64,000 nucleotides of DNA from Demequina zhanjiangensis (GCF_030418315.1 NZ_JAUHPV010000011.1:1-64000); one strand, 5' to 3'. Numbered from the stretch's first letter, positions 1-8,567 are shown. A program made the numbers and translations. Notes: generated from the sequence alone by a model not told the origin.

Positions 1-1
1 G

Positions 2-26
2 CTACACATTGAATCTGAACTCCACC
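2..26. repeat. Second copy of the ychF 3' end (direct repeat, left copy)
   Basis: These 25 bases match the last 25 bases of ychF (780-804) at 23 of 25 positions and in the same orientation. Read on the minus strand they still encode the YchF C-terminal residues VEFRFNV followed by TAG, but the sequence before them is not ychF-like. Such a duplicated gene end is what site-specific integration into a 3' end leaves behind. No integrase is visible in the 750 bases between the copies; one could lie left of the window. Confidence 0.6.
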
Positions 27-111
27 GCATTCCGTAGCCGAATAACGTCTGGGCGTCCCCACGATGAACAGCCAGTCGCCGGGTTGAGTGAGCTGAGTGC
101 GGCAGGTCAAG

Positions 112-621
112 CTACCAGTCGAGGACGAGTAGCACACCGTCGCCCGAACATGCGGTTGGCACCGTGTGTTCCACGTTGAGGTTGGACAACACGCGCGCGT
201 TTCCGCCAGCCTCCAGGTGGTCGCCGTCCTCGTAGGTCTCGGTCCTGGCGAAACGGGTGATCGTCAGTGATGTGCCGTCATAGGTGAAGCCGCCCTCCGG
301 GAGCATCAAGATCAAAGGATTGCCGACCTTGACAGTGACGCCGTTCTCCTCGGAGGTCATGGACTCACCTGTGTCGATGTACACGCAACCGTCAGCGAAC
401 TGCAGGTCACCGGCGACGCCGACGCCGGCAACCGGCGCGTCCTCGGGGTACACGATCGTCGCGACCTCATCACCAGCGGGACCCGCGTCCGACTGAGCCG
501 TGAACCCCGCGCTGATCGTGGGCCACAACAACGCGGCCACTACCACCGTCAGCGCCATGGCCAGAGCCGCGAGGGTGACGCCTCTGCCGGTCTGTGTCTT
601 CGCCCCCATGGGGGCCATCAT
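112..621 (-). CDS. Orphan membrane-anchored or secreted protein
   Basis: The product is 169 aa and I do not recognise its family. Residues 14-38 form one hydrophobic segment after a short basic N-terminus, which fits a signal anchor. The rest is acidic, rich in beta-forming residues and should lie outside the cell. It contains two cysteines (in DGCVYIDTG and TACSGDG) that could form a disulfide. Two adjacent ATG codons (621 and 618) can start it and no good Shine-Dalgarno is visible. Base composition here looks less GC-rich than in the neighbours, and the gene lies between two copies of the ychF 3' end, so it may have been acquired horizontally. Confidence 0.6.
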   Translation of the reverse strand: MMAPMGAKTQTGRGVTLAALAMALTVVVAALLWPTISAGFTAQSDAGPAGDEVATIVYPEDAPVAGVGVAGDLQFADGCVYIDTGESMTSEENGVTVKVGNPLILMLPEGGFTYDGTSLTITRFARTETYEDGDHLEAGGNARVLSNLNVEHTVPTACSGDGVLLVLDW

Positions 622-779
622 GCGCTCGGCGCAACGCGGGTATCAAGACTGCAATTGTCACGATTGAGCGTAGGTTGCACCGTGCAGACCTACTGCTCCA
701 TTGCCCCCGGACCCCACAGCCTCAGACCGAGAAGATCGACCTGGATGGTTGCGCGCTGCGCTCAGATGTTAGACGGCGA

Positions 780-804
780 CTACACATTGAAGCGGAACTC
801 CACC
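780..804. repeat. ychF 3' end (direct repeat, right copy)
   Basis: This is the last 25 bases of ychF including its TAG stop. It matches positions 2-26 at 23 of 25 bases; both differences fall in one Arg codon (CGC here, AGA in the left copy), so the encoded residues are unchanged. The pair delimits the segment holding the orphan gene at 112-621. Confidence 0.6.
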
Positions 805-1865
805 ACGTCGCCGTCGACCATGACGTAGTCCTTGCCCTCCATGCGGACCCAGCCCTTGGCCTTCGCCTCTGCCATGGAGCCGGCCTCGACGAGGTGGTCG
901 AACGAGACGACCTCGGCCTTGATGAAGCCCTTCTCGAAGTCGGTGTGGATGACGCCAGCAGCCTGCGGCGCGGTCCAGCCCTTGCGGATCGTCCACGCGC
1001 GGGCCTCCTTCGGGCCTGCGGTGAGGTAGGTCTGGAGGCCGAGCGTGTCGAAGCCGATGTGCGCGAGCTGGTCCAGGCCGGACTCGGTCTGGCCGGTCGA
1101 CTCGAGCATCTCGCGCGCCTCCTCCTCGTCCAGCTCGATGAGCTCGGACTCGAACTTGGCATCCATGAAGATCGCCTTCGCGGGCGCGACGAGCGCCTCC
1201 AGCTCGGCCTTCTTGTCCTCGTCCAGGAGGCCAGCGTCGTCCGTGTTGAAGACGTAGATGAACGGCTTCGTGGTGAGGAGGTTCAGCTCCTTGAGCTCCG
1301 CGAGGTCGAGACCGGCGACGGGAGCGCCCGCGAACAGCGTCTGGCCGGCTTCGAGGATCTCCTTGGCCTCCAGCACCGCGTTGAGGAAGTCGGCTGACGC
1401 CTTCTTGGCGCGCACCTCCTTCTCGAGCCGGGGCACGACCTTCTCGATGGTCTGCAGGTCGGCGAGGATGAGCTCGGTGGAGATCGTCTCCAGGTCGCCG
1501 GCCTCGTCGACCGAGCCCTCGACACGGGTGACGTCCGTGTCGGAGAAGGCTCGGGTCACCTGGCAGATAGCGTCCGCCTCACGGATGTTCGCGAGGAACG
1601 CGTTGCCCAGGCCCTCACCCTCGGAGGCGCCCTTCACGATGCCCGCGATGTCCACGAAGGACACGGTGGCGGGCAGCTCACGCTCCGAGTGGAAGATCTC
1701 CGCCAGCTTGCCCAGACGGGCATCGGGCAGCGGGACGACGCCGACGTTGGGCTCGATCGTCGCGAACGGATAGTTCGCCGCGAGCACCTCGGCACGGGTC
1801 AGAGCGTTGAACAGGGTGGACTTGCCGACGTTGGGCAGTCCGACGATTCCGATAGTGAGAGCCAC
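780..1865 (-). CDS. ychF: YchF family ATPase (Obg-related)
   Basis: A cytosolic ribosome-associated P-loop NTPase of the YchF/OLA1 family, 361 aa, the normal length. The start is GTG at 1865, giving the family's canonical beginning (V/M)ALTIGIVGLPN; a TTG three codons upstream is the alternative. Residues 9-14 (NVGKST) are the Walker A motif. The usual NKxD specificity motif is replaced by NTDD, as expected for YchF proteins, which prefer ATP. A helical insertion follows (about 130-200), then the C-terminal TGS domain ending in VEFRFNV. It is divergent from the 57-aa gene at 1939. Confidence 0.95.
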   Translation of the reverse strand: MALTIGIVGLPNVGKSTLFNALTRAEVLAANYPFATIEPNVGVVPLPDARLGKLAEIFHSERELPATVSFVDIAGIVKGASEGEGLGNAFLANIREADAICQVTRAFSDTDVTRVEGSVDEAGDLETISTELILADLQTIEKVVPRLEKEVRAKKASADFLNAVLEAKEILEAGQTLFAGAPVAGLDLAELKELNLLTTKPFIYVFNTDDAGLLDEDKKAELEALVAPAKAIFMDAKFESELIELDEEEAREMLESTGQTESGLDQLAHIGFDTLGLQTYLTAGPKEARAWTIRKGWTAPQAAGVIHTDFEKGFIKAEVVSFDHLVEAGSMAEAKAKGWVRMEGKDYVMVDGDVVEFRFNV

Positions 1866-1926
1866 GGGCGACAAGTCTACCGGCGTGTGCGTGTGCGCGG
1901 CTCAGCCACAGTCCCGGGCGCGCGCC

Positions 1927-1941
1927 TATCCTGACCGCATG
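1927..1941 (+). promoter_or_regulatory. -10 box of a predicted leaderless gene
   Basis: TATCCT at 1927-1932 is followed by six bases and then the ATG at 1939. Transcription would begin at or next to the start codon, and no Shine-Dalgarno is present. This arrangement is common for leaderless actinobacterial mRNAs. Confidence 0.45.
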
Positions 1942-2112
1942 AGCTTCGAGGAGATCTTCGCCCCAGGACTGGGGCGCGCCAAGGAAGAGTTGGAGCGCGA
2001 GAAGATCCTGCCCGCGCCCGCCCCCATCGCAGGCGCGCCTCTGCCCCCGCCCCCGCCCGACGGCGTGGAGATCCCCTCGCTCGACGACCTGGAGCCGTTC
2101 GACGACGAATAG
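1939..2112 (+). CDS. Small acidic actinobacterial protein, 57 aa
   Basis: The ORF begins MSFEEIFAPGLGRAKEELER and continues with a proline/alanine-rich middle and an acidic end (DDLEPFDDE). An upstream in-frame start at 1807 would overlap the coding start of ychF, so the ATG at 1939 with its closely spaced -10 box is preferred. I recall short proteins of this type in Micrococcales, but no function is known to me. It has no membrane segment and is divergent from ychF. Confidence 0.6.
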   Translation: MSFEEIFAPGLGRAKEELEREKILPAPAPIAGAPLPPPPPDGVEIPSLDDLEPFDDE

Positions 2113-2131
2113 TCGGCGCACTAGTAGTCAC

Positions 2132-2165
2132 TGAGTGCTGAAAAGCGCTCGATTGCCAGCACTCA
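2132..2165 (+). terminator. Hairpin after the 57-aa gene
   Basis: TGAGTGCTG (2132-2140) and CAGCACTCA (2157-2165) form a perfect 9-bp stem with a 16-base loop, 20 bases after the stop codon. There is no T-tract. It resembles CIRCE half-sites but in the reverse order, so a terminator or processing hairpin is more likely. Confidence 0.4.
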
Positions 2166-2236
2166 ACGGCTACCAGCGCGCACTGGGCGGGCGGGCGGGC
2201 GCGGCGCGGCACGCCGGGCGCCCGCAGGAACGACGA

Positions 2237-2266
2237 AGGCGGGCCCCGGAACCCCGGGACCCGCCT
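2237..2266 (-). terminator. Terminator of the peptide-transport operon
   Basis: A GC-rich hairpin: AGGCGGG and CCCGG arms separated by one C/A mismatch, loop AACC. It lies just after the stop codon (2282) of the double ABC ATPase gene on the minus strand. Confidence 0.6.
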
Positions 2267-2281
2267 CTCGCCTGTGCGTCG

Positions 2282-4060
2282 CTACAGCCCAGCGGACTCG
2301 CGTCGGCGCGTCTGCTCGAACGGGTCCGGAACCGGAACCGCGGCGATCAGCTTCTGCGTGTACTCGTGCTGCGGGTTCGAGATGATCTGCCGGGTGGTGC
2401 CCTGCTCGACGATCTCGCCCTGACGCATCACCGCGATACGGTCCGAGAGCTGCTCCACGACCGCGAGGTCGTGGCTGACGAAGAGGCAGCCGAAGCCGTG
2501 CTTGTCCTGAAGGTCCGCGAAGATCTCCAGCACGCGCGCCTGCACCGACACATCGAGAGCCGAGGTCGGCTCGTCAGCGATCAGCAGCTTGGGCTCGAGC
2601 GCCAGCGCACGTGCGATACCGATGCGCTGACGCTGACCGCCCGAGAGCTCGTGCGGGTAGCGGTTGCGGTAGGCGCGAGGGATCTCGACCTGGTCCAGCA
2701 GCTCGTTGACGCGAGCGGTGACGCGGTCCTTCTTCCAGCCCGCGAGCACCAGCGGCTCACCGACGGACTGACCGATGGGCCAGCGCGGGTTGAGCGACGA
2801 GCCCGGGTCCTGGAAGACGATCGAGAACGACTTGCGCAGCTGCGCCAGGTCGTGCCTGGAGATGCCGTGCATGTCGGTGTCGTTGACCACGAGCGAACCG
2901 TCGTGCACGGGCAGCAGGCCGACGGCGCAACGGCCGACGGTCGTCTTGCCCGAGCCGGACTCGCCCACCAGCGCGACCATCTCGCCCTTGCGGATCGTGA
3001 GGTCGATGCCGTGCACCGCACGGAACGCCGGCGTCGACCCGTTGCGCGGGTACTCGATGACGAGGTTCTTGGCCTCGAGCACGAGCGGAGCGTCCTCGGG
3101 GATGCGCTGCTCGTTCTTGCTGTCGAGCGAGGCGCCGAGGTGCGGCACCGCGCTGAGCAGCGCCTTCGTGTAGTCGTGCTTCGGGTTGGTGAAGATGTCG
3201 CCCGAAGCGCCCTCCTCGACCACGCGGCCGTCCTTCATCACGAGGATGCGGTCGGCCATGTCCGCCACCACGCCCATGTCGTGCGTGATGAGCACGATGC
3301 CGGCGTGGATGCGGTGCTTGAGATCGCGGATCAGCTCGAGGATCTCCGCCTGCACCGTCACGTCGAGAGCCGTGGTCGGCTCGTCGGCGAACAGCAGCGC
3401 CGGGTCGCAGGCGAGCGCCTGCGCGATCATCGCGCGCTGGCGCTGACCACCGGAGAGCTGGTGCGGGTAGGACTCGAAGCGACGTTCGGGCTCGGGGATC
3501 TCCACCAGGCGGAGCAGCTCGATCGCGCGCTCCTTCGCCTCGTGGGGGCCGAGGTCGGTGTGCTGACGCAGGGTCTCGACGATCTGGAAGCCCACCGTGT
3601 AGACGGGGTTCATCGCCGTCATCGGCTCCTGGAAGATGACGCCGACCTGCGGGCCACGGACACGCGACAGCGCACGCTGCGACATGCCCACGAGCTCGGT
3701 GCCGTTCAGCTTCGCGGAGCCGTAGTGGCGCCCGTTGCGCGGCAGCAGACCGATCATCGCCATGGACGACTGAGTCTTGCCGGAGCCGGACTCACCCACG
3801 ATCGCGAGGACCTCGCCCGCCTTGACCTGGTACTTCAGGTCGATCGCGGCGGGGACCCACTCGCCCTCGACGTAGAAGTCGACGTGCAGGCCGTCCACGT
3901 CGAGCACGAGGTCACCAGGCTTCACCTGGTGGCCGACGCCCTCGACGGGCAGCTCGTCGGGAACTGTCTCAACCGTGGCGTCCGCCTCGGTCTCGACGGC
4001 AGGCGTTACGGCCTCGGTCGTCTCCGGTGTCTCACCGGACTTGTCACGGCGCGGGGTCAC
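2282..4060 (-). CDS. Peptide ABC transporter, fused DppD-DppF ATPase
   Basis: A 592-aa protein with two complete ABC ATPase domains that energise peptide import. Domain 1 has Walker A GESGSGKT at residues 89-96, signature LSGGQRQR and Walker B FADEPTTALD. Domain 2 repeats these (GESGSGKT near 370, LSGGQRQRIGIARAL, IADEPTSALD) and ends with the oligopeptide/dipeptide transporter C-terminal extension. In E. coli DppD and DppF are separate. The first 50 residues are Glu/Thr/Val-rich and probably disordered. The GTG start at 4060 overlaps the stop of the permease gene, so all components are co-translated in one operon (8567 to 2282). Confidence 0.92.
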   Translation of the reverse strand: MTPRRDKSGETPETTEAVTPAVETEADATVETVPDELPVEGVGHQVKPGDLVLDVDGLHVDFYVEGEWVPAAIDLKYQVKAGEVLAIVGESGSGKTQSSMAMIGLLPRNGRHYGSAKLNGTELVGMSQRALSRVRGPQVGVIFQEPMTAMNPVYTVGFQIVETLRQHTDLGPHEAKERAIELLRLVEIPEPERRFESYPHQLSGGQRQRAMIAQALACDPALLFADEPTTALDVTVQAEILELIRDLKHRIHAGIVLITHDMGVVADMADRILVMKDGRVVEEGASGDIFTNPKHDYTKALLSAVPHLGASLDSKNEQRIPEDAPLVLEAKNLVIEYPRNGSTPAFRAVHGIDLTIRKGEMVALVGESGSGKTTVGRCAVGLLPVHDGSLVVNDTDMHGISRHDLAQLRKSFSIVFQDPGSSLNPRWPIGQSVGEPLVLAGWKKDRVTARVNELLDQVEIPRAYRNRYPHELSGGQRQRIGIARALALEPKLLIADEPTSALDVSVQARVLEIFADLQDKHGFGCLFVSHDLAVVEQLSDRIAVMRQGEIVEQGTTRQIISNPQHEYTQKLIAAVPVPDPFEQTRRRESAGL

Positions 4061-5103
4061 GAGCCCACCTCCGACTCCTGCTTGGTCGCGGCACGCTTGG
4101 CGAGCTCGCGCGCCTTCGGGATGCGCTTCTGGCGCGGGTCGAAGGCGTCGCGCAGGCCGTCACCGATCAGGTTGATGGTCAGCGCGAAGGTGATGATGAA
4201 CAGACCCGGCCACCAGAACAGCCACGGACGCACCTGGAAGGAGCTGCTGTACTGGCTGATGAGGGTTCCCAGCGACACGTTGGGCGCCTGGATTCCGAAG
4301 CCGAGGAAGGACAGCGATGCCTCGAGGATCGTCGCGGCGGCCATGAGCAGCGTCGCGTTGACGATGATAACGCCCATCGCGTTCGGCAGGATGTGCCGGA
4401 ACATGATCGAGCGGTCCTCGGCGCCGGCGACCTTGGCTGCATCCACGAACTCGCGCTCGCGCAGCGACAGGTACTCGGCGCGCACCAGACGCGCGAGGCC
4501 TGGCCAGAGAAGCAGGCCGAGCACGAGACCGAAGACCCATGGATCCTTGGTCGTGATCTCGATCGGGCCGAGCACCACGGTCCTGTCGGACAGCATGCGG
4601 CCGACGACCGCGGTGACGACGAGCGTCGGGATGGCGATGACCACCTCGGTCATACGCATGAGGACGTTGTCCACCCAGCCGCGGTAGTAGCCGGCGTAGG
4701 CGCCGATGATGACACCGAGCGTGGTGGCGACGACGCCCATGATCACCATCACGAGCACGGACACCTGGGCGCCCTGCATGACGCGGGCGAAGATGTCTCG
4801 ACCGATCTCGTCCTGGCCGAACGGGTGCTCGCCGATCTGGAACGAGCCGTTCTCGAAGCCCATGGTGGGCGCGCCCTTGGGGTTGACCAGGTCGGACCTG
4901 TCGTTCGGGCCCCACTTCCACCAGCCGGGAAGTGCACCCACGCCGATCGAGGTGAACACAAGGATCACCGTGAAGGCGAGGACGACGGCCGAGACCATCG
5001 CGGCCTTGTGCCGGACGAAGCGCCCCCAGACGATGCGACCGATGGAGAGGCCCTCGGTCTCGTCGGGCTTGTCAGTGTTCTCAGTCATGGTGTTCTCGCT
5101 CAT
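4057..5103 (-). CDS. Peptide ABC transporter permease, DppC type
   Basis: Inner-membrane permease of the BPD_transp family, 348 aa. A cytoplasmic N-terminus (about 30 residues) precedes a first membrane span at about 32-55 (AAMVSAVVLAFTVILVFTSI). A large extracytoplasmic loop follows, with GQDEIGRDIFARVMQGAQVS, typical of DppC/OppC. Five further spans carry the EAA coupling loop (AAKVAGAEDRSIMFRHILPNA, residue range about 220-240). The start overlaps the stop of the DppB-type gene (ATGA at 5103), and its own stop overlaps the ATPase start. Confidence 0.92.
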   Translation of the reverse strand: MSENTMTENTDKPDETEGLSIGRIVWGRFVRHKAAMVSAVVLAFTVILVFTSIGVGALPGWWKWGPNDRSDLVNPKGAPTMGFENGSFQIGEHPFGQDEIGRDIFARVMQGAQVSVLVMVIMGVVATTLGVIIGAYAGYYRGWVDNVLMRMTEVVIAIPTLVVTAVVGRMLSDRTVVLGPIEITTKDPWVFGLVLGLLLWPGLARLVRAEYLSLREREFVDAAKVAGAEDRSIMFRHILPNAMGVIIVNATLLMAAATILEASLSFLGFGIQAPNVSLGTLISQYSSSFQVRPWLFWWPGLFIITFALTINLIGDGLRDAFDPRQKRIPKARELAKRAATKQESEVGS

Positions 5104-6626
5104 GCGTCCACCCGGATTCTCGGGTCGAGGACCGCGTAGAGGATGTCAGCGATCATGTTTCCGATGACGAGCAGCACGCCCGTGACGAGGAAGTAGCCCA
5201 TGAGGACGTTGGTGTTGACCTCACGGAGCGCCGTCACGAAGAGCTTGCCCATGCCGTTCCACCCGAAGACGGTCTCCGTGATGACCGCACCGCCGATGAG
5301 GCTGGCAAGGTCCACGGGGATGATCGTCGCGAGCGGGATCAGCGCGTTGCGGAAGCCGTGACGCATCACGACCGTGCGCTCGGGCAGACCCTTGGCGCGC
5401 GCGGTGCGGATGTAGTCCAGGTTCATCACCTCGAGCATCGAGCCACGCATGTAGCGCGTGTAGCCCGCGAGCGAGATCAGGATGATCGCCATGATCGGAA
5501 GGATCATGTGGGTGTAGGTGTCGATCGTGCCGACCCAGTAGTTCGTGTTGTCGGCGAGCTGCGGGGTGCTCGAGCCGACGGTCGCGATGGGTCGGCCGTT
5601 GATGGTGGAGGTCTCCGTGTAGGGAAGCCACCAGCTCATCAGGTAGTCGAGCCACAGCAGGCCGTAGACGAGGCCACCGGTGATCGCGCCGACGCGGGCG
5701 GAGATCTTCTTGTCCGGTCCACGGAAGAGCAGACCGACGACGTATCCCGCGACGATGAAGCCGATCAGCTGGATGAAGGCGACAAGGCCGTCGGTGTAGC
5801 CGAAGGCCATCTGCATGGGCCACCAGGCGATGCCGCCGACGGCGGCCATCACGAGCGAGGTGTAGAGCGCCTTGCGGTTGTTCAGACCAGCCGCCAGGAA
5901 CGTCACCGCGAGCGCGAAGCCCACGCCGAGGATGAGGATCACCACCGGGCCGAGGCTCGGGTCGAGGAACCAGCCGCTCCACGACATGAACGCGAGCACG
6001 GCCATGGTGAGGACCGCGGTCGTTCCGCCGACGATGAGGCGGCTCTTCCACGCGCCGCCGACGGCGGCACCGACCACCACGCCGAGGACGCCACCGATGA
6101 TCAGCAGCGCCAAGGGTGGGATCGTCGGGTCCGCGAGGAAGTCGTTGAAGCCGATCGCTCCCCATTGCTTCAGGAGCACCGCCACCCAGAACGAAGGCAG
6201 CGAGTAGAGGAGGAAGTTGACCACGGTCACGCCGTAGTCGAAGCCTGTGTACTGCCGCAAGGCGGAGATCACACCGATCATCACGCCGAGGACGATCGCG
6301 GCGACCGAGGAGAATCCGATCAGCTTGAGCGTCTGGCCCGACGCCTTGCCGATCATCTCGGTGACTTCCTGGCCGGTCCTGTAGTCCGTGCCGAGGTCAC
6401 CGGTGACCGCGTCGGCTGCCCAGTAGAAGTAGCGCACGGGGACGGGGACGTCGAGGTTCAGCTCAGCAGTGCGAGCCGCGATGAGCTCCTCACGGTTCTG
6501 CTGGTTCGACGCCCGGAGGTCTTCCAGGGGGTCACCTGCGTTCGCCGCGAGGAGGAAGAAGAGATATGTCGCGGCCAGCAGCACGCCGAGGGCGATGCCG
6601 AGCCGCTTGAAAATGAAGCGGGTCAT
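5100..6626 (-). CDS. Peptide ABC transporter permease, DppB type, with a long membrane insertion
   Basis: The second permease of the system, 508 aa. The start is the ATG at 6626 (MTRFIFKRLG); upstream in-frame codons encode sequence unlike the family. The N-terminal span, the GDLGTDYRTG periplasmic motif and the C-terminal EAA loop (RTARAKGLPERTVVMRHGFRNALIP) are normal DppB. Between them, roughly residues 165-340, is an extra block of about 170 residues with several hydrophobic spans; typical DppB proteins have about 310-340 residues. The gene is separated from the upstream binding-protein gene by two strong hairpins and overlaps the DppC-type gene by four bases. Confidence 0.9.
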   Translation of the reverse strand: MTRFIFKRLGIALGVLLAATYLFFLLAANAGDPLEDLRASNQQNREELIAARTAELNLDVPVPVRYFYWAADAVTGDLGTDYRTGQEVTEMIGKASGQTLKLIGFSSVAAIVLGVMIGVISALRQYTGFDYGVTVVNFLLYSLPSFWVAVLLKQWGAIGFNDFLADPTIPPLALLIIGGVLGVVVGAAVGGAWKSRLIVGGTTAVLTMAVLAFMSWSGWFLDPSLGPVVILILGVGFALAVTFLAAGLNNRKALYTSLVMAAVGGIAWWPMQMAFGYTDGLVAFIQLIGFIVAGYVVGLLFRGPDKKISARVGAITGGLVYGLLWLDYLMSWWLPYTETSTINGRPIATVGSSTPQLADNTNYWVGTIDTYTHMILPIMAIILISLAGYTRYMRGSMLEVMNLDYIRTARAKGLPERTVVMRHGFRNALIPLATIIPVDLASLIGGAVITETVFGWNGMGKLFVTALREVNTNVLMGYFLVTGVLLVIGNMIADILYAVLDPRIRVDA

Positions 6627-6662
6627 AGGTTCCGTGATTTCGGTGCGGGACAGCGGAGGGGA

Positions 6663-6691
6663 CCGCCGCACAAGGGTACAACGTGCGGCGG
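6663..6691 (-). terminator. Intercistronic hairpin 1 in the peptide-transport operon
   Basis: CCGCCGCAC (6663-6671) and GTGCGGCGG (6683-6691) form a perfect 9-bp stem with an 11-base loop between the binding-protein gene and the permease gene. It could cause partial termination or protect the upstream transcript, letting the binding protein be made in excess. Confidence 0.55.
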
Positions 6692-6709
6692 CCCCGTCAC
6701 TGCGTGGGT

Positions 6710-6748
6710 CCTGCGGCCGCGAGGAAGGTCGTCCCCCGCGGCCGCAGG
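6710..6748 (-). terminator. Intercistronic hairpin 2 in the peptide-transport operon
   Basis: CCTGCGGCCGCG (6710-6721) and CGCGGCCGCAGG (6737-6748) make a perfect 12-bp stem with a 15-base loop, 11 bases after the stop codon of the binding-protein gene. With the hairpin at 6663-6691 it forms a tandem structure of the kind expected for an attenuator or mRNA-stabiliser. Confidence 0.6.
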
Positions 6749-6758
6749 TTGGCCTGGA

Positions 6759-8567
6759 TTACTCCGCGGCCGGGATGCCCCACTCCCAGTAGTTCCAGAA
6801 GATGGTCGGCGAGAGCGGGCTCGTCGACACACCGGTCATCTCGGAGTCGTACACCGTGACGCCCGGGAACTGGAAGATGGTGATGCCGTAGGCGTCGTTC
6901 CACAGCTCCGCGTCGATCTGGGCGAGCAGCTCGCGCTGCGCGGCCTCGTCGAACTCGGTCGAGAGCTCGTCGTAGAGCGAGTCCACGGTCTCGTTGGCGT
7001 AGCCGGTGAAGTTCGAGCCACCGTCCGAACGGAAGATCGACTCGGCGCCCAGCGGGGACGTCGAGGTCGACTGCCAGCCGAAGAACCAGGCGTCGTAGTC
7101 CGGGGTGCCCAGGAGCGAGCCCCAGCTCTCGTTTCCACCGTCGATCAGGTTGAAGCCGGCCTCGGCCAGCTGCGCCTGGTACAGGGTGAACTCGTTGACG
7201 CGACGCGTGTTGTTCGACGCGTACAGCATGTTCACGTCGATCGGCGTCTCGACACCGGCCTCCTCGAGCATGGCCATCGCAGCCTCAGCGTCGCCCTGGC
7301 CGTAGACCTCGGAGCCGTTCGCGGCGACCGACTCGTCGTAGCCGGGAGCACCCGGGAGGAAGACCTGCGACTGGTTCCACTCGGCGTTCGCCTGGAGCGG
7401 GATGATCAGCTTGTCGAGGACCTCGTTGACGTCCACCGCGGTGATGAACGCCTGGCGGACGATCTTCGCCGTCTCGGCGTCGCCGCCGTAGGTGGCGGGG
7501 TCGAACGGACCACCGTTGGAGAAGTTGAGGTCGATGTGCTCGTACACGGCCTCGGGCTCGCTGTCGATGGTGACCGCATCGCCGAGCGCCTCAGCAGCCT
7601 CGAGGATGTCCGAGGTCGCCTGCGGCTGGGTGATGGAGATCTCACCGTTCTGGATCGCCTGGATCGAGGCGAGCGGGTCGGTGATGTAGCGAACCGTGAT
7701 GGTCTCGACCGACGGCGCGGGGCCGGCGGCGTAGTCCTCACGCGCCTGGAGGGTGATGTACTCGCCCTCGACGAAGTCGGTGACCTCGTACGCACCGTTG
7801 CCGACCAGGATGTTCTGGTCAGCCTCGGCCGGCATGGCCGTGGTGTCGAAGTCGAGGTTCCAGACGTTCGCGAGCTGGATCAGGGTCTCGGTGTCCGAGT
7901 TCATGATCGCGTCGTAGACGGCCTGCTTGGCCTCCTCGGCGTCCTCGATGCCGAGGGCACGCTGAGCCACGACGTGCGCGGGCACGCCCACGCCGGTCAT
8001 GTTGAGACGCCAGTCGATCGAGGGGACCGTGTAGGTCAGCTCGAGCGCGCCGTCGTCGTCGATGGTCGGGAGCTCGGTGTCCGAGATCGCGGTGCCGTAG
8101 ACGACCGAGTCGAACCACACCGACGAGTCGCTCGGGACGATGACGCCCGTCTCCTCGTCGTACTCCGGCTCGCCCTCGTTGAAGTAGCCGGACAGCGCGG
8201 CCCAGTTGAGCAGCAGGTCGGTGGTGTCGACAGCGACGCCGTCCGACCAGGTCACGTCATCGTTGATCGTGTACTTCACGGTCATCGGGTCCTCGGAGAC
8301 GAGCTCCATGGTGCCGAAGTCCTCGTTGTCGATCAGCTGCTGATCGGCGTCGTAGTAGTTGAAGGACTGCTGCGTCAGGTACAGGATCACGGCGTTGGCC
8401 GTGGCGTTACCTGACGACGTGGACGAGTTGAACGAGTACAGCGGCTGGTTCCATGCCACCGTCACCGCCGTGTTCTCCACGATCGCAGACTGTGCAGAGC
8501 AGGCTGCCAGGGACAGCGTGGCCGCAGCTGCGACCGCCAGTCCCTTGCTCCATGCGCCGAGCTTCAT
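6759..8567 (-). CDS. Peptide ABC transporter substrate-binding lipoprotein (family 5)
   Basis: An extracellular solute-binding protein of the DppA/OppA family, 602 aa. It starts with a lipoprotein signal (positively charged MKLGAWSK, hydrophobic AVAAAATLSL, lipobox AACS with Cys23), so it is anchored to the outer face of the membrane. The body shows family-5 features such as YTINDDVTWSDGVAVD and the C-terminal IFQFPGVTVYD. The ATG at 8567 has a good Shine-Dalgarno (AAAGGAG). It is first in the operon and is followed by the two hairpins, which suggests it is expressed more strongly than the permeases. Its exact ligand is unknown. Confidence 0.92.
   Translation of the reverse strand: MKLGAWSKGLAVAAAATLSLAACSAQSAIVENTAVTVAWNQPLYSFNSSTSSGNATANAVILYLTQQSFNYYDADQQLIDNEDFGTMELVSEDPMTVKYTINDDVTWSDGVAVDTTDLLLNWAALSGYFNEGEPEYDEETGVIVPSDSSVWFDSVVYGTAISDTELPTIDDDGALELTYTVPSIDWRLNMTGVGVPAHVVAQRALGIEDAEEAKQAVYDAIMNSDTETLIQLANVWNLDFDTTAMPAEADQNILVGNGAYEVTDFVEGEYITLQAREDYAAGPAPSVETITVRYITDPLASIQAIQNGEISITQPQATSDILEAAEALGDAVTIDSEPEAVYEHIDLNFSNGGPFDPATYGGDAETAKIVRQAFITAVDVNEVLDKLIIPLQANAEWNQSQVFLPGAPGYDESVAANGSEVYGQGDAEAAMAMLEEAGVETPIDVNMLYASNNTRRVNEFTLYQAQLAEAGFNLIDGGNESWGSLLGTPDYDAWFFGWQSTSTSPLGAESIFRSDGGSNFTGYANETVDSLYDELSTEFDEAAQRELLAQIDAELWNDAYGITIFQFPGVTVYDSEMTGVSTSPLSPTIFWNYWEWGIPAAE

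Noticed and set aside
2132-2165. Possible CIRCE (HrcA) operator
   Set aside because: The half-sites are in the opposite order (GAGTGCTG first, CAGCACTC second) and the spacer is 16 rather than 9 bases. No chaperone gene is adjacent. A terminator fits better.
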